In this document: positions 36,342 to 46,247 of the stretch, piece after piece | How the letters are laid out: each line of letters starts with the position of its first letter | How positions within the stretch are numbered: position 1 is the first letter of the stretch | NCBI RefSeq assembly: GCF_002929825.1 | Contig: NZ_PJJN01000029.1 | Coordinates: forward strand, 59,847-123,846 | DNA length: 64,000 nt | Source: Cryobacterium sp. Y29 | GTDB lineage: Bacteria; Actinomycetota; Actinomycetes; Actinomycetales; Microbacteriaceae | Reading direction: 5' to 3' | Notes under the pieces: generated by a model | Databases searched by the model: none | The model's input: the letters and a program-made list of their open reading frames with translations, nothing else | Told to the model about the DNA's origin: nothing | Made by a program: the position numbers and the translations under genes

Positions 36342-39300
36342 TCAGGCCAGGAGTTCGCGAATGTCGGCCGCGGTCAGGGCGGTGCCCTGCGGCGCTCCGT
36401 CGGTCATGACGCTTTCGAACAGGCGCGCTTTGGTGGCTTTGAGGGCCATGACTTTTTCTTCGATGGTGTCCTTGGAAACCAGGCGATAGACCATGACATT
36501 CTTTGTTTGTCCGATGCGGTGCACGCGGTCGACGGCCTGGGCTTCCGTCGCCGGGTTCCACCACGGGTCGAGCAGAATGACGTAGTCGGCCTCGGTGAGG
36601 TTGAGGCCGAATCCGCCGGCCTTGAGGCTGATCAGAAAGACGGAGCTCGAGCCCTCTTTGAAGTCGCTGATGGCCTTGGCCCGGTTGCGGGTCTTGCCGT
36701 CGAGGTAGGAGTAGCTGATGCCGGCAGCGTCGAGCCGGTCCCGTGCCTTGCCGAGGTACTGGGTGAACTGGCTGAAGATCAGGGTTCGGTGACCCTCGGC
36801 GACGGTATCTTCCAGAAGTTCCAGCAGGGCGTCGAGCTTGGTCGAGGGAATACTGTCGTACTTCGCGTCATACAGGCTTGCGTCGAGACTGAGCTGGCGC
36901 AGCATGGTGAGAGAGCGAAAAATCTCGAACCGGTTGGCGTTCATGTCCTCGATCAGGCCGAGCACCTTCTGCCGTTCGCGGGCAAGGTGCATGTCGTAGA
37001 CCTTGCGGTGCCTCGGGTGCAGGTCGAGTTCGAGCACCTGCTCCTGCTTCTCGGGCAGGTCGCTGGCTACCTCCGCCTTGGTGCGCCGCAGCATGAAAGG
37101 ACGGATGCGGCGGCGCAGCTGCGCGAGCCGGTCGGCGTCGGCATCCGTTTCAATGGGTTTGCGGTAGTAGTCGGCGAAGCGGCTGGGGCTCGGGAACAGG
37201 CCGGGCGCCGTAATGGAGAGCAGTGACCACAGTTCCATGAGGTTGTTTTCCATCGGCGTGCCGGTGATGGCGAGCTTGAACGGGGTGCGCAGGCGGCGGG
37301 CGCAGACGTGCGCCTTGCTCTGGTGGTTCTTCACGAACTGGGCCTCGTCGAGCAGCAGCCCGGCCCAGTCGTGAGCGTTGTACTCCTCGAAGTCGAGGCG
37401 GAAGAGTGTGTAGGAGGTGATCACGACATCCGCTTCCCCCATCACGTCAGGCAGGCTGGAGCCGCGTTTGCCGGTGGTCTGGGTGATGGCTGTTGTCGTC
37501 AGGTCGGGCGCGAACCGAGCGCATTCGGTGGCCCAGTTGGAGACGACGCTTGTGGGAGCGACCACGAGAAAGGGCTTGCGAGTGGAGCCTTCCGCAGCGC
37601 GCTGGCAGTCGCGGGCGTGGGCGATGAGGGCGATGGCCTGCAACGTCTTGCCGAGTCCCATGTCGTCGGCGAGCACGCCACCAAGCTGGTGGTCGTAGAG
37701 AAAGCTGAGCCAGTCGAATCCGGTCTGTTGGTAGGCACGCAGGGTGGCGTGCACGGCCGGCGGGAGCGGGCGTTCGGCGATGGGTGCGGCCTCAGCCGAG
37801 CCGTGCAGGGCGGCGAGACCCTCGACGGCGCTGCGCCAGGACGCGGCCTGCTCGGCGACGACACCGAGCAATTGCAGTTCGTCCCACAGGTCGGCCTGAA
37901 AACGGCTGAGACCAAGCGTGCCTGCGTTGCTCTCCTGCAGGCCGCGCGCTTCTTCGATCAGCCGCCGCAGCTGCTGCAGTTCGGGCCGGTCGAGACTGAA
38001 GTACGTGCCGCTGTCGAGGATCATCAGGTCTTGATCGGTGGCCAGCGCCCGAAACAAGTCGTCGAAGGGGATATTTTCGCCCTCGATCGTCACGGTGACG
38101 GCGAGATCGAACCAGTCTCGGGTGTCCGTGCTTTCGGTGGTGGCGAGGCTGATCACCGGCGCTTCGTCGGCTTCACGGTAGCTCGGGGCGTCGGCCGAGA
38201 CCTGCACGGCGATGCCGGCGGCCTCGAGTTTCGGCACGGCCTCGCCGAGAAACGTGATCATGATGGCGCTGCGCAGTTCCGACTGCTCAAGGAGTCGGGC
38301 CGGGCTGATCGGTGTGGCAGGTTGCCAGAGCCCCGTGAACGAGGCGATTTCGCGGCTGACCGCTTGCAGCGTGTCGTGTTCGCGGGTGAGGTCGCGAAAG
38401 CGGGTGTCGCCGGGTGTCGGGCGCAGGGGGTGGCGGTATAGCACGGGGGCCGGTTCGACCGCGTCTGTCCCGATTGACTCCGGGACCGATTCGGTGGGCG
38501 CGACGTAGTGCCATTCCCACGCGATGGTGATGCGGGCATCCGTTTGGTGGGTGATCGTCAGCGCCAGCTGGGGGCGGGCCGTTCTGGGCAGCTCGAATGA
38601 GGCGTCATGACTGGTCAGGGTCAATTTTTGCTGCAGAAACGGGTAGTAATCAGCCAGGAATGAGGGTTCGTCGTCGGCGGGAATGTCAAAGCCCCCGGTG
38701 ACAGCGAGCGCGCGGATCTCTGAGCTGACCTGCACATTCAGTGGTGCGAGAACGAGCTGCCTGCCGGTTGCAAGCGGGTCAGCGGGGCTCGTGAATGTGT
38801 AGGCGCCGTGCGCCGGGTCGCCAATGAATCCGAATTCGGCGCCGCGGTGCAGCTGTTCGCCCAGCATGAGCAACGGGGTCAATTGCAGGCCCTCGTCATC
38901 GCGGCGAATGTTCAACTCGAGCGCGGCCGGCGTGGGCGAGAGCAGAACGGGATTCTGGGCATCCGTTGCGCAGACCATCGGCAGCCCACTCAACTGTGCT
39001 TCGTGAAGCAGGTCCCAGAGGGCCTTGTTCTCGAAGTTGTCGAGGTAGAGCCAGTGGTCGGTATAGCTGTAATAGCGCTGGCCGGTGGCCGAGAGGGCGT
39101 AGAGGGCGTTCAGTATTTTGCGGTGGCCGCGGTTATAGGTGCCGGGGGTCCAGGACAGGTTGTCCCAGGTGAGGGAGCCTCGAATCCATTTGCCCTTCTT
39201 GCCCATGACCATGGGGCGTGCGCCGAGACGGCGGGGGGCCGGGCGTCTGTTCGGGCTGTAGGCCGGGTCGAGCAGATCGAATTGCAGCGCGAGGGCCGTG

Positions 39301-39797
39301 CTTGTGACGGTGTCGCCGGCCGTCGGCTTGGCGATCGGCGCCAGGGCGGCGCGCCAGGCGGGCACTGGCGGGCGAATGGGAATGACCGGTGCCGGGGTGG
39401 TCGGCTGGTGTGCGCCGGGCATGAAGGTCGATTCGAACACCGGCGTGCGACGGTCGCCGATGGCGCGCACGTTCGAGGCGGCGCGCTCAGCGTTCAGTTC
39501 CGCGGGCGTGCTGCGGCTGGCCAGGAGCAGGGCGGCGACGTGCTTGCAGTTGCTGCCCATGGGGCAGGTGCAGGTTCCGCTGGCCCGCACAGCCTGGCCG
39601 GCAGCATTGAGCGTGAACGAAACGAGCACGGTGTACGGCTGCGGGCTGGTGCCACTCACTCGACCGGTGAGGTGTGTTCCCGACGAGGCCCAGGACTGCT
39701 CGGTGACGTGCCCGTTGCGGGCGTACCGTTCACCGCGCGAGAACGACTGGCTGCCAACGATGCGGGCGATCTCGTGGGTGCTGAGGGAATGAGCCAT
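36342..39797 (-). CDS. SNF2-family DNA-dependent ATPase with SWIM zinc finger
   Basis: The 1151-residue protein has an N-terminal SWIM finger (CTCPMGSNCKHVAALL, about residues 72-87), a long middle region, and a C-terminal SNF2 motor: DDMGLGKT (motif I), VAPTSVVSNW (Ia), LLDEAQF (II, DEAQ), ITGTPMENN (III), LIFSQFTQYL (IV), SLKAGGFGLNLTEADYVILLDPWWNPATEAQAVDRVHRIGQ (V-VI). Such HepA-like proteins are common in actinobacteria with undefined roles. The ATG at 39797 is preferred on protein grounds; the frame stays open to 39890. It diverges from clpB. Confidence 0.9.
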   Translation of the reverse strand: MAHSLSTHEIARIVGSQSFSRGERYARNGHVTEQSWASSGTHLTGRVSGTSPQPYTVLVSFTLNAAGQAVRASGTCTCPMGSNCKHVAALLLASRSTPAELNAERAASNVRAIGDRRTPVFESTFMPGAHQPTTPAPVIPIRPPVPAWRAALAPIAKPTAGDTVTSTALALQFDLLDPAYSPNRRPAPRRLGARPMVMGKKGKWIRGSLTWDNLSWTPGTYNRGHRKILNALYALSATGQRYYSYTDHWLYLDNFENKALWDLLHEAQLSGLPMVCATDAQNPVLLSPTPAALELNIRRDDEGLQLTPLLMLGEQLHRGAEFGFIGDPAHGAYTFTSPADPLATGRQLVLAPLNVQVSSEIRALAVTGGFDIPADDEPSFLADYYPFLQQKLTLTSHDASFELPRTARPQLALTITHQTDARITIAWEWHYVAPTESVPESIGTDAVEPAPVLYRHPLRPTPGDTRFRDLTREHDTLQAVSREIASFTGLWQPATPISPARLLEQSELRSAIMITFLGEAVPKLEAAGIAVQVSADAPSYREADEAPVISLATTESTDTRDWFDLAVTVTIEGENIPFDDLFRALATDQDLMILDSGTYFSLDRPELQQLRRLIEEARGLQESNAGTLGLSRFQADLWDELQLLGVVAEQAASWRSAVEGLAALHGSAEAAPIAERPLPPAVHATLRAYQQTGFDWLSFLYDHQLGGVLADDMGLGKTLQAIALIAHARDCQRAAEGSTRKPFLVVAPTSVVSNWATECARFAPDLTTTAITQTTGKRGSSLPDVMGEADVVITSYTLFRLDFEEYNAHDWAGLLLDEAQFVKNHQSKAHVCARRLRTPFKLAITGTPMENNLMELWSLLSITAPGLFPSPSRFADYYRKPIETDADADRLAQLRRRIRPFMLRRTKAEVASDLPEKQEQVLELDLHPRHRKVYDMHLARERQKVLGLIEDMNANRFEIFRSLTMLRQLSLDASLYDAKYDSIPSTKLDALLELLEDTVAEGHRTLIFSQFTQYLGKARDRLDAAGISYSYLDGKTRNRAKAISDFKEGSSSVFLISLKAGGFGLNLTEADYVILLDPWWNPATEAQAVDRVHRIGQTKNVMVYRLVSKDTIEEKVMALKATKARLFESVMTDGAPQGTALTAADIRELLA

Positions 39798-40035
39798 AGG
39801 TGGGGGAGCTCCGTAAGAAAATGGGACCAACCTGTATTGTCTCACGGGAGGCTGCCCGGCCTCGCGCTGATTCCGCCGCTTTCGCGGCACTTGTCGGTGG
39901 CGGTGGCACTCCTAACTCGGGGTGCCCGGAACTCTGACGAGTGCCGCGACACCGGCGGATGACTGGTGTCAGACGCATGTGAGAGATGAGATGTTCAGCC
40001 CTCGAATATTCGACGCCGGGGAGATGGTCGGGGTA

Positions 40036-40066
40036 CTAAACTTGAGCCAGCAAGGCTCAAGTTTAG
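40036..40066. promoter_or_regulatory. perfect HAIR element before clpB
   Basis: CTAAACTTGAGC and GCTCAAGTTTAG are perfect 12-bp arms around seven bases, containing the HspR core CTTGAG(C)-N7-(G)CTCAAG. A TAAACT -10-like box (40037-40042) lies inside the left arm. HspR control of clpB is therefore likely. Confidence 0.85.
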
Positions 40067-40077
40067 AGGAGACAGCG

Positions 40078-42240
40078 ATGCAAGCCGGTCAGCGACCACC
40101 GCAGCAAGACGCCAAGACGGCCCTCGAGTTGTATGGGGTGAACCTCACCGACATCGCCCGCAGTGGCAAGCTTGACCCGGTGATCGGGCGTGACGCCGAA
40201 ATTCGCCGGATCAGCCAGGTGCTCACCCGGCGCACCAAGAACAACCCCGTGCTGATCGGAGAACCCGGCGTCGGCAAGACGGCCGTGGTCGAGGGGCTGG
40301 CCCAGCGCATCGTGGCCGGAGACGTCGCCGACTCACTCAAAGACAAGCAACTGGTCTCCCTCGACCTCGCGGCCCTCGTAGCCGGCGCCAAATATCGCGG
40401 TGAGTTCGAGGAACGGCTGAAGGCCGTCCTCAAGCAGATCAACGACGCCGACGGGCAGATCATCACCTTCGTCGACGAACTGCACACTCTGATGGGTGCT
40501 GGTGGCGGCGAAGGCTCCGTTGCGGCCAGCAACATGCTCAAGCCAATGCTCGCCCGCGGCGAACTTCGCCTGATCGGCGCCACGACCCTCAATGAGTATC
40601 GCGAATTCATCGAAAAGGATGCCGCGCTCGAGCGCCGCTTCCAGCCGGTACTCGTCGACGAACCGTCGGTTGAGGACACCGTGGCCATCCTCCGCGGGCT
40701 CAAGGAACGCTATGAAGCCCACCACAAGGTGACCATCGCCGATTCTGCCCTCGTGGCCGCGGCATCCCTCTCCAATCGCTATATCACCGCCCGTCAGCTG
40801 CCCGACAAGGCCATCGACCTCATCGACGAGGCGGCGAGCCGGCTGCGCATGGAGATCGATTCCTCGCCGGTAGAGATCGACGAACTGCGGCGCAGCGTCG
40901 ATCGGCTCAAGCTCGAAGAGCTCGCTCTCAAGAAGGAGAAGGACGATGCCTCGAAGGCACGTCTGGTAAAGCTGCGTAGCGATCTGGTGGAGCGCCAGGC
41001 CAACCTCAAAGAGTTGCAGGCGCGCTGGGACAACGAGCGGGCCTCGCTGAACCGGGTCGGCGAGCTGCGTGAGCGGCTCGACGCCGCCCGCATTGAATCC
41101 GACCGGGCGCAGCGTGAGGGAGACCTCGAGAAGGCGTCCCGGCTGCTTTACGGTGACATTCCGGTGATGGAGCGCGCGCTCGCCGACGCCGAACAGGAAG
41201 AATCCGTCGGCCCGCGCATGGTGAACGACCAGGTCGCGAGTGAGGATATCGCTGCCGTGGTCGCCGCGTGGACGGGCATTCCGGTCGGCCGGCTACTGCA
41301 GGGTGAAACCGACAAACTGCTCAACCTCGAAAACGAGCTCGGCCACCGCTTGATCGGACAGAAGCGCGCCGTGAGCGCGGTCGCCGACGCCGTGCGGCGT
41401 TCGCGTGCCGGCATCTCCGACCCCGACCGGCCGACCGGATCCTTTCTCTTCCTCGGCCCCACCGGCGTCGGCAAGACCGAGCTGGCCAAAGCGCTCGCCG
41501 AGTTTCTGTTCGACGATGAAAAAGCCATGGTGCGCATCGACATGAGTGAGTACGGTGAGAAGTTCTCGGTGTCCCGCCTGGTCGGAGCGCCTCCGGGCTA
41601 TGTCGGCTACGAGCAGGGCGGCCAGCTCACCGAGGCCGTGCGGCGTCGCCCATACTCGGTGATTCTGTTCGATGAGGTCGAGAAAGCGCACCCCGAGGTG
41701 TTCGACGTGCTGTTGCAGGTGCTCGACGACGGCCGCCTCACCGACGGTCAGGGGCGCACGGTGGATTTTCGCAACACCATTCTCGTGCTCACCTCGAACC
41801 TCGGTTCGCAGTTTCTGACCGACCCGACCCTGTCGGTGGAACAGAAAGAGGCGGCAGTGCAGGGCCTCGTGCGACAGGCTTTCAAGCCGGAGTTCGTCAA
41901 CCGGCTCGACGACATCGTGGTTTTCTCCTCGCTGACAACCGACGAGCTCGGCGAAATCGTCGAACTCGACGTCGACCGATTGCAGAAGCGCCTCGCCGAA
42001 CGCCGGCTGGACCTCGCCGTAACACCGGATGCCCGCCGGTGGCTAGCCGAACGTGGTTACGACCCGATCTACGGTGCGCGCCCGTTGCGGCGTCTCATGC
42101 AGCGCGAGATCGACGACCGCCTGGCGCGGGCGCTGCTGGCCGGCGATATTCGTGACGGCGACACGGTGCTGGTGGCGCTGGCGACCGACGGTGACGCGCT
42201 CACCGTGGCATCCGCTCCGTCGCTCGCAGCGACAATGTGA
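40078..42240 (+). CDS. clpB: ClpB disaggregase lacking the N-terminal domain
   Basis: AAA+ chaperone that works with DnaK to solubilise aggregates. The 720-residue protein begins near the first ATPase domain ([17 protein letters not shown]). Walker A motifs are GEPGVGKT near 60 and GPTGVGKT near 461, and the middle coiled-coil (about 270-390) characteristic of ClpB is present. The Clp-N repeats (about 150 residues) of full-length ClpB are missing. The ATG at 40078 follows AGGAG at 40066-40070; the 52 in-frame codons upstream cross the HAIR element and do not encode a Clp-N domain. Confidence 0.95.
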   Translation: MQAGQRPPQQDAKTALELYGVNLTDIARSGKLDPVIGRDAEIRRISQVLTRRTKNNPVLIGEPGVGKTAVVEGLAQRIVAGDVADSLKDKQLVSLDLAALVAGAKYRGEFEERLKAVLKQINDADGQIITFVDELHTLMGAGGGEGSVAASNMLKPMLARGELRLIGATTLNEYREFIEKDAALERRFQPVLVDEPSVEDTVAILRGLKERYEAHHKVTIADSALVAAASLSNRYITARQLPDKAIDLIDEAASRLRMEIDSSPVEIDELRRSVDRLKLEELALKKEKDDASKARLVKLRSDLVERQANLKELQARWDNERASLNRVGELRERLDAARIESDRAQREGDLEKASRLLYGDIPVMERALADAEQEESVGPRMVNDQVASEDIAAVVAAWTGIPVGRLLQGETDKLLNLENELGHRLIGQKRAVSAVADAVRRSRAGISDPDRPTGSFLFLGPTGVGKTELAKALAEFLFDDEKAMVRIDMSEYGEKFSVSRLVGAPPGYVGYEQGGQLTEAVRRRPYSVILFDEVEKAHPEVFDVLLQVLDDGRLTDGQGRTVDFRNTILVLTSNLGSQFLTDPTLSVEQKEAAVQGLVRQAFKPEFVNRLDDIVVFSSLTTDELGEIVELDVDRLQKRLAERRLDLAVTPDARRWLAERGYDPIYGARPLRRLMQREIDDRLARALLAGDIRDGDTVLVALATDGDALTVASAPSLAATM

Positions 42241-42273
42241 CCCGAAAGGGGGGTATATCCGGGTTGGGCGGGT

Positions 42274-42285
42274 TAGGGTTTATCA
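42274..42285 (+). promoter_or_regulatory. leaderless promoter
   Basis: TAGGGT at 42274-42279, six bases, then ATG at 42286. No ribosome-binding site. Confidence 0.5.
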
Positions 42286-43335
42286 ATGAAAGCAACTGTG
42301 ATTTATGGTGAACGAGATATTCGCCTCGAAGAAGTTCCTGACCCTGTACTTTCGACAGGTGGCGACGCCATCGTTCGGGTGGTCGCGGCCTGCGTCTGTG
42401 GGTCTGACCTGTGGCCCTATCGCGGCGTGACCGCCACCAAAGAGCCACACCGCATTGGCCACGAGTTTGTGGGCATCGTCGAGGAAATCGGCCCAGACGT
42501 TTCCACCGTCAAGGTCGGAGACTTCGTCATTGCGCCCTTCTACGACTGCGACAACACCTGCGTCAACTGCCGCAATGGCGTCAGTTTTTCCTGCCTCCAC
42601 CTTGTTCCGTGGGGCGAGAAAGACGACATGGGCGGCTTCGCCGACGGCGCCCAGGGCGAGCGGGTACGCGTTCCCCATGCTGATGGAACGCTCGTGGCAA
42701 CCGCCGAGGTGCCGGACGACGCTCTGATTCCAGGACTGTTGACCCTCTCGGACGTCTTAGGCACCGGACACCACGCGGCCGTGTCTGCCGGCGTGACCGC
42801 CGGCAGTACCGTTGTCGTCGTCGGTGACGGAGCCGTCGGGCTCTGCGCCGTACTCGCGAGCAAGCGACTCGGCGCGAGCCGCATCGTCGCCATGTCTCGT
42901 CACGCTGATCGCCAGGCCGTGGCCCGAGAATTCGGTGCGACGGACATCATCGAGGAACGGGGTGATGAGGGTGTTGCCGCGGTGCAGGCACTGTTCGATG
43001 GAATCGGCGCCGATTGCGTGCTGGAGTGCGTCGGCACCAAGGAATCCATGGATCAGGCCATCCGGTCTACCCGGCCCGGTGGGATGGTCGGCTACGTCGG
43101 CGTGCCCAACGGCGGCGCCGAGCTGCCCATCCGCTCGCTCTTTGGACGCAACGTGGGCGTGAACGGCGGCGTGGCATCCGTTCGTGGCTATATCGAGGAA
43201 TTACTGCCCGAGGTTCTTTCGGGCCAAATCAACCCCGGTCGGGTCTTCGACCTGGAGCTTCCCTTGTCCGAGGTGGCCGAAGCCTACGCCGCGATGGATG
43301 AACGCCGAGCCATCAAGGTGCTGCTGCGACCATAA
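42286..43335 (+). CDS. zinc-dependent alcohol dehydrogenase family protein
   Basis: The 349-residue medium-chain dehydrogenase has catalytic-zinc ligands Cys (CVCGSDLW near residue 38) and His-Glu (IGHEFVG near 58-64), four structural-zinc Cys in CDNTCVNCRNGVSFSC near 87-104, and the NAD(P) motif VVVGDGAVGLCAV near 169-181. AMSRHADR after the second strand suggests NADP preference (no acidic residue), by inference. Substrate unknown. It stands alone after clpB. Confidence 0.9.
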   Translation: MKATVIYGERDIRLEEVPDPVLSTGGDAIVRVVAACVCGSDLWPYRGVTATKEPHRIGHEFVGIVEEIGPDVSTVKVGDFVIAPFYDCDNTCVNCRNGVSFSCLHLVPWGEKDDMGGFADGAQGERVRVPHADGTLVATAEVPDDALIPGLLTLSDVLGTGHHAAVSAGVTAGSTVVVVGDGAVGLCAVLASKRLGASRIVAMSRHADRQAVAREFGATDIIEERGDEGVAAVQALFDGIGADCVLECVGTKESMDQAIRSTRPGGMVGYVGVPNGGAELPIRSLFGRNVGVNGGVASVRGYIEELLPEVLSGQINPGRVFDLELPLSEVAEAYAAMDERRAIKVLLRP

Positions 43336-43354
43336 CCCGCCCGCGCTAGTGAAA

Positions 43355-43387
43355 AAATGCCCGTTTGGCTGAGGCCAACGGGCATTT
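43355..43387. terminator. bidirectional terminator
   Basis: AAATGCCCGTTTGGC at 43355-43369 pairs with 43374-43387, with one bulged T, around a short loop. Runs of A before and T after the stem give U-tails in both directions. It lies between the dehydrogenase gene and the convergent acyl-CoA ligase gene. Confidence 0.85.
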
Positions 43388-43458
43388 CGCTTGCGCCGGA
43401 GCAATCTAATTCGGCGCGCGTACTATTCCACCTAAGGTTTCACGGTCGATCGCGCAGC

Positions 43459-45144
43459 CTACTTGCCTTGCAGGCGGTTACGCACCTCGCGGCGCAGCAC
43501 TTTGCCGAGCAGACTGCGCGGCAGGTCGTCGACCTCGACGATGCGCCGCGGTACCTTGTAGGACGACAGCCGGGTGCGGCAGTACTCACGCACCGCAGTC
43601 ACATCGAGGTCGACGCCGGGCCGCAGCACCACGACCGCCACGACGTCTTCGCCGCCGGTCGGGCTCGGCAGCCCGACCGCGGCCGCGTCGTCGATGTCGG
43701 GGTGCGACAACAGCGTCTCTTCAACCTCGGACGGCGACACGTTGAAACCGCCGGTGATGATGAGTTCCTTCAGGCGGTCGACGATGGTGATGAACCCGTC
43801 GGCCGAGACTCGCACGATGTCGCCGGTGCGCAGCCAGCCGCCGGGGAGCAGCACTTCGGCGCTCTCGCTCGGGCGGTCCCAATAGCCGGAGAACACCTGC
43901 GGGCCGGCTACGAGCAGCTCGCCCTCCTCGTCGAAGCCGCGCTCGATCGTGGGGTCTTCCGGGTCGACCACACGAATGTCGGTGCTCGGAAACGGCACAC
44001 CGACCGTTCCGGGGCGACGGCTCGGGCCGATCGGGTTGCCGGCGACGATCGGTGACGCCTCGGTCATGCCGTAACCCTCGACCAATAGCCCGCCGGTGGC
44101 GTTCTCCCAGCGTTCCACGATGGACACCGGCAGGTTCATCGCGCCCGAAATAGCAAAGCGGACGCCCGCAAGGCTCACCTTTTTCTTCGCTGCGGCCGTG
44201 ACTAAGCGGTCGTAGATCGGCGGTACCGCCGGCAAAAAAGTGGGCGGTGCGTGCTTGGCCGCGTCGAGCACGAGCTTCTCGTCGAACTTGGGAAACAGTA
44301 CGAGACGGGCGCCGATGCTCATCGCGAAGGTGAGGCAGAGGGTGAGGCCGTAAGCATGGAACATCGGAAGAACGCCGTAGACGGTCTCGTCGCCGGGGCG
44401 GAGGCCTGCTACCCAAGCGGAACCCTGCGCGGCGTTGGCGCGCAGGTTGTAATGGCTCAGGATGGCGCCCTTCGGGGTGCCGGTCGTGCCGCTCGTGTAC
44501 TGCAGCACGGCCGTATCCGTGAGCAAGGGCCGCTGGTGTGACGGGTGCAGTTTGCGGGCGCCCACGATCGACTCCCAGCTGATCGCGCCCTTTCCGGGCC
44601 CGGCGGTCAGAGAAGCACGAGCGTCCTGCGCTTTTTTGATCGGCAGTTTGAGGGCCAGCCGTTTCGAGAACGGCATCGCACGCGTGAGGTCGACGGTGAC
44701 GATATCCGCTACGCCCATGTCTTTAGGGAACATGCGCACCGACTCGTAGACCTTGTCCCAGACGATCGCGACGCGCGCGCCATGATCTTCGAACTGATGG
44801 CGCAGCTCTCGGTCGGTGTAGAGCGGATTGTGCTCGACCGCGATGGCGCCGAGGCGCAGTACAGCATAAAAAGCGACGACGTGCTGCGGACAGTTCGGCA
44901 GCACGAGGGCAACGCGGTCGCCCGGGCTCACGCCGAGTTTGCGCAGGCCGTTCGCGGCCCGGGAGATCTGTTCTCCGAGCTCGGCGTAGGTGGTGCTGGA
45001 GCCGAAGAAGTCCAGTGCGATCGCCGGCGCAAACCGTTCAGCCGAGGTCTCCATCATGTCGGTGAGGGTTTCGGTGGTCTCGGCGATCGTGCCGGGAACG
45101 CCGGGCGCGTACGAGGCGAGCCAAGGCTGATCCTTGAAGGTCAC
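43459..45144 (-). CDS. long-chain fatty acid--CoA ligase (AMP-dependent synthetase)
   Basis: The enzyme activates a fatty acid through an acyl-adenylate. The 561-residue protein has the P-loop motif LQYTSGTTGTPKGA near residues 194-207, GYGMTEASP near 342, GWLRTGDIV near 430 and the C-terminal catalytic Lys region near RSLLGKVLRR. The GTG at 45144 overlaps the threonine aldolase stop (GTGA) and begins VTFKDQPWLASY, a plausible N-terminus; the longer open frame is a shadow of the aldolase gene. Chain length is not determined. Confidence 0.92.
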   Translation of the reverse strand: MTFKDQPWLASYAPGVPGTIAETTETLTDMMETSAERFAPAIALDFFGSSTTYAELGEQISRAANGLRKLGVSPGDRVALVLPNCPQHVVAFYAVLRLGAIAVEHNPLYTDRELRHQFEDHGARVAIVWDKVYESVRMFPKDMGVADIVTVDLTRAMPFSKRLALKLPIKKAQDARASLTAGPGKGAISWESIVGARKLHPSHQRPLLTDTAVLQYTSGTTGTPKGAILSHYNLRANAAQGSAWVAGLRPGDETVYGVLPMFHAYGLTLCLTFAMSIGARLVLFPKFDEKLVLDAAKHAPPTFLPAVPPIYDRLVTAAAKKKVSLAGVRFAISGAMNLPVSIVERWENATGGLLVEGYGMTEASPIVAGNPIGPSRRPGTVGVPFPSTDIRVVDPEDPTIERGFDEEGELLVAGPQVFSGYWDRPSESAEVLLPGGWLRTGDIVRVSADGFITIVDRLKELIITGGFNVSPSEVEETLLSHPDIDDAAAVGLPSPTGGEDVVAVVVLRPGVDLDVTAVREYCRTRLSSYKVPRRIVEVDDLPRSLLGKVLRREVRNRLQGK

Positions 45145-46205
45145 GACAGCTCCCGGGTGATCGCGGCCACGAACTGATCGATGTCGTCTTCGGTGGTGTC
45201 GAAGCCGCACATCCAGCGCACCTCGTTTTTGGTGGCGTCCCAGTCGTAGAAGCGAAAATGTTCGCGCAGCCGGTCGGCGACGCCGGCGGGCAGGGTGGCG
45301 AAAATGGCATTGGCCTGCGTGGTCTGGCTGAAGGCCAGCCCGGTGATGGTGCCCTGGGCGATTGCGCTTTCGAGCGCGTCGCGCAGACGGGTGGCCATCG
45401 CATTGGAGTGGGAGGCGTTGTGTAACCACAGGTCCCCGTCGAGCAGCGCGATGAGCTGCGCCGAGATGAAACGCATCTTGCTGGAGAGCTGCATGTTCGA
45501 CTTGCGCAAGAACTTCAAACCAGTGGATGCAGCCGGGTTCAATACCACGATGCACTCACCGAGCATCATGCCGTTCTTGGTGCCGCCGAAGCTGAGCACG
45601 TCGACCCCGGCATCGCGGGTGAAGGCACGCAACGGAACGCCGAGGCTGGCGGCTGCGTTGGAAATGCGAGCACCGTCCATGTGCAGCGTCATTCCCTTGG
45701 AGTGGGCGTGATCGGCGATCGCGCGCACCTCGTCGACCGTGTACGCGGTGCCGAGCTCGGTGGTCTGCGTGATGGCCACGACGAGCGGCTGCGCGCGGTG
45801 CTCATCGCCCCAGCCCCACGCCTCCTGGTCGATGAGTTCGGGGGTGAGTTTGCCGTCGGGGGTGACTACCGGCAGCAGCTTGAAGCCGCCGACGTGCTCG
45901 GGAGCACCGCCCTCGTCGTTGTGAATGTGCGCGGTGGCTGTACAGATCACAGCGCCCCAGCGCGGCAGCATGGACTGGAGGCCGGTGACGTTGGCGCCGG
46001 TGCCGTTGAACACCGGAAAAGCTTCGACGCCCTCGCCGAACTGTCGGGCGAAGACCTCCTGCAGCCGGGTCGTGTAGACGTCTTCGCCGTAGGCGATCTG
46101 GTGGGCACCGTTGGCCTCTACAATCGCCTCCAGAATTTTCGGATGGATTCCGGAGTAGTTGTCGGAGGCGAAACTGCGGGAAGACAGATCATGGAGTTGG
46201 GTCAC
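45141..46205 (-). CDS. low-specificity L-threonine aldolase
   Basis: This PLP enzyme splits threonine or related 3-hydroxy amino acids into glycine and an aldehyde. The 354-residue protein has FNGTGANVTGLQ near residues 65-76, the region HMDGARISNAAA near 162-173 and the PLP lysine in SFGGTKNGMMLGE near 196-208. The GTG at 46205 is chosen because GGGAGG lies eight bases upstream. The stop overlaps the acyl-CoA ligase gene; a metabolic link is not evident. Confidence 0.9.
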   Translation of the reverse strand: MTQLHDLSSRSFASDNYSGIHPKILEAIVEANGAHQIAYGEDVYTTRLQEVFARQFGEGVEAFPVFNGTGANVTGLQSMLPRWGAVICTATAHIHNDEGGAPEHVGGFKLLPVVTPDGKLTPELIDQEAWGWGDEHRAQPLVVAITQTTELGTAYTVDEVRAIADHAHSKGMTLHMDGARISNAAASLGVPLRAFTRDAGVDVLSFGGTKNGMMLGECIVVLNPAASTGLKFLRKSNMQLSSKMRFISAQLIALLDGDLWLHNASHSNAMATRLRDALESAIAQGTITGLAFSQTTQANAIFATLPAGVADRLREHFRFYDWDATKNEVRWMCGFDTTEDDIDQFVAAITRELS

Positions 46206-46247
46206 TCTTCCATCCTCCCGCATTCGGCTGGCCGTCCGCCCACGGTC

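Noticed and set aside
37308-38441. 377-codon open frame antisense to the SNF2 gene
   Set aside because: Shadow of a highly recognisable helicase; composition is not protein-like.
39922-40077. Longer ClpB start adding 52 residues
   Set aside because: The extension crosses the HAIR operator and promoter and shows no Clp-N sequence; AGGAG precedes the ATG at 40078.
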